A stretch of DNA of 64,000 bases, taken from the NCBI GenBank assembly GCA_030142905.1, contig JASJOG010000099.1, positions 1 to 64,000 on the forward strand, read 5' to 3'. A program made the position numbers and the translations under genes. Below are positions 56,546-64,000 of this stretch, in pieces. How positions within the stretch are numbered: the stretch's first letter is position 1; the number at the start of each line of letters is the position of its first letter. This stretch comes from Heliopora coerulea (taxonomy: Eukaryota > Cnidaria > Anthozoa > Scleralcyonacea > Helioporidae). The notes beneath the pieces are model-generated. The model ran no database searches, was not told the DNA's origin, and was given only the letters and a program-made list of their open reading frames with translations.

Positions 56546-57115
56546 ATATCCCGGCAACAAGCGAGTTCCGTTAACGACTTCTATTCATATTGATCAGAAA
56601 GAGCCAAGCCAAATCGTTGCTACAGAATGTGAACAGTTGGCCAATGCATATTCCAAAGAGCTGAGTCTTAGAACTATCCTTTCAAGTTATAAATTTTACA
56701 GTAAGATGTTCCGCAAAAGTGAAACCAGTCGCAAGCACCAAGAAAGACATTTCGTTTGCCGGTCTTAAATCATTTACTGGCTTCAGTGTTCAAATAATTT
56801 AAACAAGTTGCAAGAAATCCACACAAGGGAAAAAAGAACGAGACCAAATCGATTTGCTTCAATAGGGACCTAAGTAACCTAAATAAGGTTTGGTCAACAC
56901 CATACCAGTCCCCAAGCTTGCACACGGCATACTTGAGTGTCAGGAATCCTTGAATATATACCTATATACATACCGACATGAATTTTTAAAATCAGCGAAA
57001 ATTTTTCTCCCCAGTCACCACGCGTGTAAAAGGACTCCACGCACGTCGAGATTAGTACTCTTTGCCTGCTCGGGCCTTCGGCCCTCGCACCGCACTTCAC
57101 TTGGTGGGCGAGGAG
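56546..57115 (+). mobile_element. inverted, truncated copy of the Crypton-like element end
   Basis: Reverse complement resembles 39090-39800: GGTGGGCGAGGAG at its right edge, CACGCGTGTAAAAGGACTCC, and CGGCATACTTGAGTG. The recombinase remnant is not included. Confidence 0.65.
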
Positions 57116-57119
57116 ATTA

Positions 57120-58105
57120 ATAGTTAAGAGAAATTTAGAGTTTAATGAGCAGCCGTGAATGTGACAGAACATAAATGTAGTATCTGTTATGTACATCATA
57201 TTTTTGTTTTATTTTCAAGGATAAAACCGGTGGAATATTAAACAGTTTCAAAAGACATGAATGTTAACTTATTTTCTCTTCATAAATAATAATATTTGGG
57301 TAGGTGTTGCACCAGACACACATTCATTCACCAACGGGTCATCGTAAATCTGACTCAACACCGCCACTCATATTGTAAAAAGTACATTTAGTTTACCCGT
57401 GAAAACCTTGAAGTCCTTTCAAATTTCAAAGGCTTAAAATCAACATAGGAGAATTATATTTCAAGTGTATTTTTAGACTGATTAGATTTACATTTACAAT
57501 ACTTTGCTTACAGTGATTCCAATTTCACAAGATTTATGAAAAATTTTGGTTCAACCCTCTTCAGTTTATTTCTACGAATGATCCTAGTTAAAACAGAAAA
57601 GGATCATGTGTACAATGTTATTAATTAAGCTAATATTTCTTGAAGAATTTCCGAGTTCCAATTCATTATCCAAGTCATTTGTAGATATTTACAAGTGTTT
57701 TAGTTGGTTGTCAGGAGGAAAAATTTCTTGCGGGAGATTATCCAGTTCGTTTTCTGAAAGGTCCCTATAGAAATAAAGTAAAAATATTGGTACATCTCCA
57801 GATTGTTTTATTTTTTGAAGGCAACTGTATTTTCGTATAATATTGGGTTAGCCAGCAATATTTTTCCGAAATTGCTTTCAATTAGGAAATATCTCATGTG
57901 TCAATTCAGTTTTGCTTTAGAAATACTTTGAAAGAAACATTTATCAACCCCACATGCACTGACGTCATAATTATCAATGATTAACTATTTCAGCTCCCAA
58001 AAATTTGAAATTTTCCAGTTGTCCATCGTACCACGTGTTGTATATGCTGTAGACATGCATGGCTGACCCTACACTGGACAACTTTAAATATACTACATTA
58101 ACTGA
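57120..58105 (-). repeat. duplicated gene segment containing an LRR exon (copy 1)
   Basis: Pairs with 42150-43165. The Crypton-like fragment abuts it at 57115, next to ATTAATAG, which also begins the other copy. Confidence 0.85.
57693..57764 (-). CDS. LRR exon of the GPCR gene (72 nt)
   Basis: One leucine-rich repeat (DLSENELDNLPQEIF...), acceptor CTATAG, donor GTAAAT, phase 2-2. Identical coding sequence to 42750-42821. Confidence 0.78.
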
Positions 58106-58403
58106 CCATGCAGGTGTAACTATTCAGGCCTTGTCTTGTTAGAGGTTTGTGGCTTCAGATAGAACGGAGTAGGCCTCTTTTCTGGACGTAATTTTAGTTT
58201 AATTTGTTTCACGCTTGAAAGATTCTATTTACAGTGTTCGGGAATTTCATCAGACTTGTTATATTGCTTCGTTCGATAGTTTTGAGTCTATTCTTTTGAA
58301 TATTCCAAAACGCATGAGAGAATACTTACGGATAATAATAATACGGAAATTTATTGTAGGCTAATGACAAGTTTGATTCTTCAGATTAGAATAAACAACT
58401 TAG
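58106..58403. other. presumed intron
   Basis: No feature recognised. Confidence 0.4.
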
Positions 58404-58475
58404 AACTGTTGCAGTTGGTTATCAAAGTCAAAAAGTTCGTGCGGGAGTTTTTCTAGGTTGTTGTTTGAGAGGTCC
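58404..58475 (-). pseudogene. dead LRR exon (both splice sites mutated)
   Basis: 72 nt aligned base-for-base with the neighbouring LRR exons, encoding DLSNNNLEKLPHELFDF.... The acceptor position reads TG (CTGCTG|GGACC) instead of AG and the donor reads CTAAGT instead of GTAAGT. Being phase 2-2, its loss would not shift the frame. Confidence 0.75.
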
Positions 58476-59439
58476 CAGCAGAAATCAAGAATGAAAGCGA
58501 TTATTGTTTCCATGATGCCTATATATATTCCAAGTTGTTGTCCTGTTCTACTGACGTAACTGAAGATAGTGCATGGATGCATGTTCGCGCACCTGAGCAC
58601 TATTCCCCATATTCAAGGTGCCCCGGTTTTTAACAGAATACGTTTTTTTCCTGACGAAATGCCTTTGCTCAAAACATTGATATTCTACGCGATCAGTTAC
58701 GGCAGTTATCGACCTTTCAACTTCTTACCTGACATATCGCTTTCTACCTAGTATTCTATTCTTATATCTTTGATTTAAAAATAATAATCTATTATTCGGT
58801 TTCTAGCCATATACATCCACCAAACAAATGGTCACTATATAAAAATGCAAGAACAGCCGGCTCCTCTTATTACGTCAGCTGAATACAATTGCCTGAATAT
58901 TTTGCGGTTTTTTCATTTTCATGCAAACGTTGAATTCCCAAAGTGATGAAAAGACAATTGCTCTCATTAACCTTACAAATCATTTTTTGAAAGGCATTCT
59001 GGTAGTTGCATTCAGCAGATGTATAAGGGAGACTAGCCATTAGTGGTTAAGGCAGTAGTCATGCTGAACTAAGCATGGCTAGAAATTGCAACAAAATTAT
59101 GCTATGGACATGTTTTGGTTGATATTTAAATATTGTATATGATTTTATTTTTGCATAGCATAATCCTGCAGCTATGCATATAGATAACTTACATTTGGTT
59201 AACTTGACTAGTTGTTATGCTTAACTTCGCCACTGATCTTTCGTTGACATATTTCTAATTTGATTTGTTCTTGTAAGATTCTACTTACAGTGTTTGCAAT
59301 TTCGTCAGGTTATTAAAACTGCTTGATTCAATGCTTGTGAGGATATTATTTTGAATGCTCCTGCAAATTTTTGAAAAAATTGTTGTAAATCATTTTGGGA
59401 AAACAAATTTAATTGTTCAGTATTGAAAAATAAACTTAC
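58476..59439. other. presumed intron
   Basis: AT-rich and featureless apart from short repeats of LRR-exon flanking sequence. Confidence 0.4.
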
Positions 59440-59511
59440 AAGTATTTCAATCGGTTACCAAGATCAAAAAGTTCGTGCGGGAGTTTGTCAAGCTTGTTGT
59501 CTGAGAGGTCC
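59440..59511 (-). CDS. LRR exon of the GPCR gene (72 nt)
   Basis: Encodes one leucine-rich repeat (DLSDNKLDKLPHELF...), acceptor ATCTACAG and donor GTAAGT intact, phase 2-2. The furthest upstream exon I can recognise; the signal peptide and other LRRs must lie further upstream or unrecognised. Confidence 0.78.
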
Positions 59512-61261
59512 CTGTAGATATCGAAAATAAAAGCAATCATTTTTTAAGGTTGGTTTGTCCATGAAACACAGTTGTTTTAGGTTGTTTAATTAATTTACAG
59601 ATTTCCTCCAAAAGAACAACAAAGGACATTGCAAAGATGCATGTTCTGCTATTTGAGCGCTGGCTTTCACTAGGTGGTCCCCATTTTTATATTTTGCTGT
59701 TGAAGTATGAATTATAGAGTGTAAATCTTGACTAAGCAGGACAAATATAATGGAAAATATTGGTTATGAAGTATCTTCTATGACAAATCTTTATTAAAGT
59801 AGAGATTTGTTCAAAGAAATTCGAGTGGTGGTAGCGGAAAGGATTTGACCTTCAACAGGAGAGTGGTTGTGAATTGATAACATTCCATATAAATGTTTAG
59901 GGTTTGAAATTTTCGAATTAACACTCGTCAGCAATAAATTTCTAGTTCAGAATCATCCTCAGAGATACATAATCCATTTGACACTGGTAACATTTTAACG
60001 AAGGGACACAACATTAGCGCTAGTCTTTTACTCGATCTCCGTTGCTATCAAGTCAATACATGTTTCTTATTGTGGCTTAGCCTTCAGAATCACTTAATCC
60101 CATCCAGACTGGCTTTTTTTTTTTGTCTTCTGGGGTTAGAGAGTGGGCGAAAAGTACTCACATTAGAACATACATCCAACACTTTGCGCAAGATAGGCGA
60201 AACCTAAACTGTTTTGGAAAGTTTGACATTTCAATGTCATTAAATATTAATGGTTGGTAGACGGAAACATACCAAGAAGGGTAAATACCAGAAAGTATAT
60301 TATAAGTTAAGGTTTCTGCCGGAAGTCGAGGAAAGATTGGGTGGAAAGGATTTTAAGGATTGATTAGAGAGAATTATGATGCTTTTGGGGTTATGTTTAG
60401 GTTTAGGGTTAGCGTTGGGATTAACTTTATGAATAGGTGATGTATGTTTTGAAGCACCACCTTAGGTTCAATTCCTTATCAATTGATTCGTTCTCAATCT
60501 CCCCTTGAAACTTTATTTTGAGATATACTTTCGAGCAATCACCACACCGGAGAATAACAGGTCAACGAAGATACCCTACGTGAACTCCAGAGAAATCGAT
60601 CAATAAAATCTTAGGAGAATTGAAGGACCGAATATTGGAATCAGACAAAGAGGTGACGCAATTGAACAGTAAACCTTACTACAATCGCCTCTGCAGTGAT
60701 TCAATCCCGGCCCCATTTTATGGAATTTTTTCTTCGCCAATATCATCCGTAACACAAATCACAACATAGATTTAGAATACGTTCAAATTCTTGATCGTTG
60801 AAAACCGTGGCATCAAGACTATTTTTACAACCGTGATATTCTACACGAGAACTTATATCGATAAACCAACACGCAGTCTTCCATACTGTGTATTCCTTGC
60901 CTTTTAAGCAACCTTAAAATCCGTTTTTAATAATTCCCATTTATACTTGAACATACATTTCTAATTTATTTGAATATCTAAACTTTATTATCTTTTCTGT
61001 ATACAACTCCTAGCTGCTTCTAAACTTATAACTATTATAAATTCATGTACACACATACATACGTACATACATATATACTTTAATTATCCACTCCCTATAA
61101 AGGGCGTTTTAAGAATAAGAACATAAATGAAGAAGTTACATTATTAAAACAATTAAGGTAAATAAATTATAAGATTAGAATTCACAGTTGAAATTATTAA
61201 AAATTACTCAAGAAAATCTTGTAACAATTTATTCCTTAACCGCTGCTTAAAATACTCAGAA
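59512..61261. other. non-coding stretch
   Basis: No gene or repeat family recognised. ACATACATACGTACATACAT microsatellite at about 61050. Confidence 0.4.
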
Positions 61262-61350
61262 AAACGAGTTCTGAGCCCCAGACAGGGACCGAACCCGCAA
61301 CCTTCTGATGACCGGTGAGACGCTCTAACCATTGAGCTGCCAAAACTCTG
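61262..61350 (-). repeat. tRNA-derived SINE
   Basis: Minus-strand GGCAGCTCAATGGTTAGAGCG (box A-like), CGGTCATCAGAAGGTTGCG and GGGTTCGGTCCCTG (box B). Inverse partner of 61512-61590. Imperfect cloverleaf, so not a tRNA gene. Confidence 0.78.
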
Positions 61351-61511
61351 ATGGCGAGTTCAGTACAGAGCTTGATGATTGTTCATCTATCTCAACATAT
61401 ATCCAAGGTCACATTTCTAAGTCTAAAATTGCATCAATCATTATCAATATATAGTGGCTTCCACTTAGGTCGCATATATATTTCGAACTTCCACCTTAGC
61501 TCGCCATCTGA

Positions 61512-61600
61512 GTCTTGGTGGCTCAGTGGTTAGAGAGTCTCACCGGTCATCAAAAGGTTGCGGGTTCGATCCCTGAGTGGGGCTCAGAAATCGTTTTTCG
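61512..61600 (+). repeat. tRNA-derived SINE
   Basis: TGGTGGCTCAGTGGTTAGAG, CACCGGTCATCAAAAGGTT and GGGTTCGATCCCTG. Same family as 61262-61350 in the opposite orientation, forming an imperfect inverted pair about 160 bp apart. Confidence 0.78.
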
Positions 61601-62242
61601 GAGTATGGAGCTCGATGATCGTTCATCTATCTCAACTTGTCATTAGGTCTCTTAGCTTTTTTTCCCACGGATGTCTTGTCCTCATCAACAGGTGGAATCA
61701 AAGGTTTTTTCCGCCATCTGGCAAGGGGTGGAAAACCATTGGGGCAAGCTCTCTGCCAGCGTTATTTATCCTTCGTAAGGCTTGTGGCTAGCTTGCCGTT
61801 GTTTAAAGAAAGCCTTTTCGTTTTCCGCGAAAACGCTTAAAAGTACTCGTGGGACTTGGTTATTTTACAAAGCGAACATTCTGTTTTTGCGACGAATTAC
61901 TATAGATAGAAATCAGTGCAAAGAATAGCTGAAAAATGAATACCTTTTCCCTTTGGATACTCACCTCACTCAAGAATCTTCTCTCAATACAGGGCCTCAA
62001 AAATACCAGTGAAAAGAATAACTCCTAGCTAGAGCATCTGGTGCGCATAAATTAAATTCTCCAAAAAATTTTGCAAAAAGTGATCATAAAAACATGAAAA
62101 AGGAGAGTTCGAGATGTCTTACCTCAAATAATATGAAGAAAGATCGGAACTCGCAGCAGGACTCTGAATAGGCAGACAACGTTTCAGACTGGTCTGAATT
62201 CGACAACGGTAAAAGCTGTTTACTGATTAATACTCGGAAACT

Positions 62243-62700
62243 AGGGGCGGATTTAGCGTACGTCATACACCATCAAATTGATGAGGTAAAATTTCTGAAG
62301 CGAACGAGACAAGTTACATCCGTAGCTATGGTTTCAAAACTCAAGACTCGATAGCTATACATTGTTTCATCAGGCCTTAAAACCTCAAATCTAGAGTAAT
62401 TATATGCCGAATCCGTCAAGGAAGTAAAGTTAGTCAAAACGCATTTTGGCAGGCAATCAACTCTCGTTATTTCAGATCTAAACGAATAAAAACCCAAATA
62501 CGTCATAAGCCCGTCGAAACGGTTTTCGATTGATTTGTCTTCTGATTGGTCTACGCTAAAAATAACCAGCACTGATTGGCTAAGTGTGGGAAAATTGGCT
62601 AACTCTTGCCGGATGGCTTGCCAGACTTTCGAAATTAACTGATAATTTAATAGATAGTAGTTCCAAAGTGCAGTCACCGCAGATAGCTTCGCCAAATCTT
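62243..62700. repeat. probable remnant of the hAT-like family
   Basis: Begins AGGGGCGGATTTAGCGTACGTCA, close to the end of the 44724-46193 element (GGATCTAGGGTACGTCA in inverse). A 140-aa minus-strand frame (62695-62273) shows no motif. The other end was not found. Confidence 0.45.
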
Positions 62701-64000
62701 GGTTGAACTGAAGACGAAGATCAAAAGTTTTGCTACTTTTTCAAAATGGAGAGCATATGGAGCTGGTTAGTAAGACCTTCCTCTGAAATCTTAGAGTAGA
62801 GACGTACATTCCTAAAAGAGACATGATAAAGCCATTTATTGCACTCAGGAATACTTTTATATTAGTTTTAATCACCCTTATTTGTAATGTAAATCAGATT
62901 TAAATCCTAACTGCAGTATTAGCGCTGATAGCAATAAATTTTTTACGATATCGTTTTCGTAATGGAATACCGTATCTGCCATCTAGCTCTTGATTTGGCA
63001 GCGTTGTTCTTCTCCTCATGGTTTATTTAATGTAGCGTGGCATTCTTTTGAAACGTCTCAATATTCCATTTGCTCCCATTATCGGTAAGGTAGCAATAAA
63101 ATCTTGAATTAATCATTGTTTTAAGTATTCACCACAGATGTTTTTAAAAATTATTCATAATTTGATGATATGCAAATTCATATCTTCTTGTACCAAACAC
63201 AAGCAAATAGTTTGTCAATGTTTTAATGAAATTTACTCATGCCCATGTCTCATGAAGTAGTTGATTCTTCCAGTGCGTGCTCTGGGAAAACCATACTAGA
63301 TAGGGACCCATTCCAAACTTTCAAGACAATAGGTGGCATATTTGTTGCTTTTGTGTCTGTGACAGGCATAAAAATTTCTTGCAACTATCCAGATTTTAGG
63401 AAATGGAGAACTACATTGCCTTTCAAGTGCATGATCGAGTTTGTGCCACCTCTTATAAAGATTATCTGGTGTTCACTAACAGTGTTATTTACAATGTATA
63501 GTTTAGTCAGGTGAATCGCTGAAATTTCATCATTTAGCCCCTCTTATTTTTTGAGGAAGCGGGGAAAACAAGAAAAAACCTTTTTCCTCCACTGTACCTA
63601 AGAGACTTTTCTTGAATTTGCTGTGGAAAGTCGTAGTAGAGGGCTCTAATCAAAACCTCTCTTTCCTTATACAAGTGAAAGTGGACCAGCGCCTCTAAGA
63701 GTGCAACTTATTATAGAATTTTGGACTAAATTTGCATGTATTTGAATGAGGTTTACTTTTTAATATATAAGTACAGTTGCTGAGTTATATTCATATTATG
63801 ATATTTCTAAAATATTTCGACCAGTGTAGGAGCCAAAGTTACTCTAACGTAATCAAACAGGAATTCAGACAGATAACACTTGACAGAGGAAGATCAAGGT
63901 TTCATAAAATCTGTGTATATATATGATTGTCTTGATATAACTGAGCAAAATTTCATTGAATAATTGATGTTATGAATTTATCATATGCCAATGAGTCACA
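62701..64000. other. no supported gene
   Basis: Holds a 91-aa plus-strand frame (63239-63514) with a hydrophobic stretch but no family signature. I do not call it a gene. Confidence 0.35.

Noticed and set aside
61262..61600. pair of tRNA genes
   Set aside because: Both have pol III boxes but poor cloverleaf pairing, and they share non-tRNA flanks with the decayed copy at 35940. Called SINEs.
63239..63514. small membrane protein gene
   Set aside because: 91 aa with a hydrophobic stretch but no family motif, no splice context and no supporting neighbours.
1..64000. CRISPR arrays or bacterial operons
   Set aside because: The only regular arrays are microsatellites and one minisatellite, and the coding features are spliced or belong to eukaryotic mobile elements.

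Overview
This 64 kb window is eukaryotic, AT-rich and repeat-dense. Penelope-like elements with GIY-YIG endonucleases, THAP/P-type and Tc1 transposons, tRNA-derived SINEs and a leucine-rich-repeat G-protein coupled receptor with 72-nt LRR exons suggest an invertebrate. An anthozoan cnidarian such as a stony coral is my best guess, but it is an inference. No bacterial gene, CRISPR array, operon or true tRNA gene is visible. All family names come from motif recognition; no database was searched.

Layout. 1-573: fragment of a LINE reverse transcriptase (minus). 621-13621: a Ty3/gypsy-type LTR retrotransposon with 300-bp LTRs differing at four positions, a gag-pro overlap with an in-frame G GGA AAC heptamer, and several nonsense codons. 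Its RT is split by a 5.7-kb P-type DNA transposon (4343-10053) with 34-bp perfect terminal inverted repeats and a GTTGAAC duplication. This transposon carries two convergent spliced genes: a THAP-domain transposase (minus) and a separate C2H2-finger protein (plus). The second may supply a domain the transposase lacks, and I rate it the most interesting object here. 14.77-21.05 kb: three Penelope-like copies with inverted terminal repeats, plus SINE-derived inverted repeats. 21.26-22.36 kb: the 3' end of another LTR element.

22.36-59.51 kb is best read as one host gene on the minus strand, an LGR/relaxin-receptor-like GPCR. Phase-2 LRR exons lie at 59.44, 57.69 and 42.75 kb, with a dead copy at 58.40 kb. 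The seven-transmembrane exon is at 25.90-26.93 kb and candidate tail exons are at 24.8, 23.0 and 22.4 kb. Its introns are packed with mobile DNA: decayed Penelope and LTR relics, a Tc1 relic split by an element with a broken tyrosine-recombinase (Crypton-like) gene, a second copy of that element interrupted by a hAT-like transposon, two TTAA/CCC (piggyBac-like) elements, a further Penelope copy, a LINE 3' end, SINEs, hairpins and microsatellites. 59.5-64 kb holds SINEs, a transposon-end remnant and no convincing gene.

The genes do not form a shared pathway. The one plausible host product is the receptor, and the rest is a layered record of insertions, including nested ones (P in gypsy, Crypton-like in Tc1, hAT-like in Crypton-like) that give relative ages.
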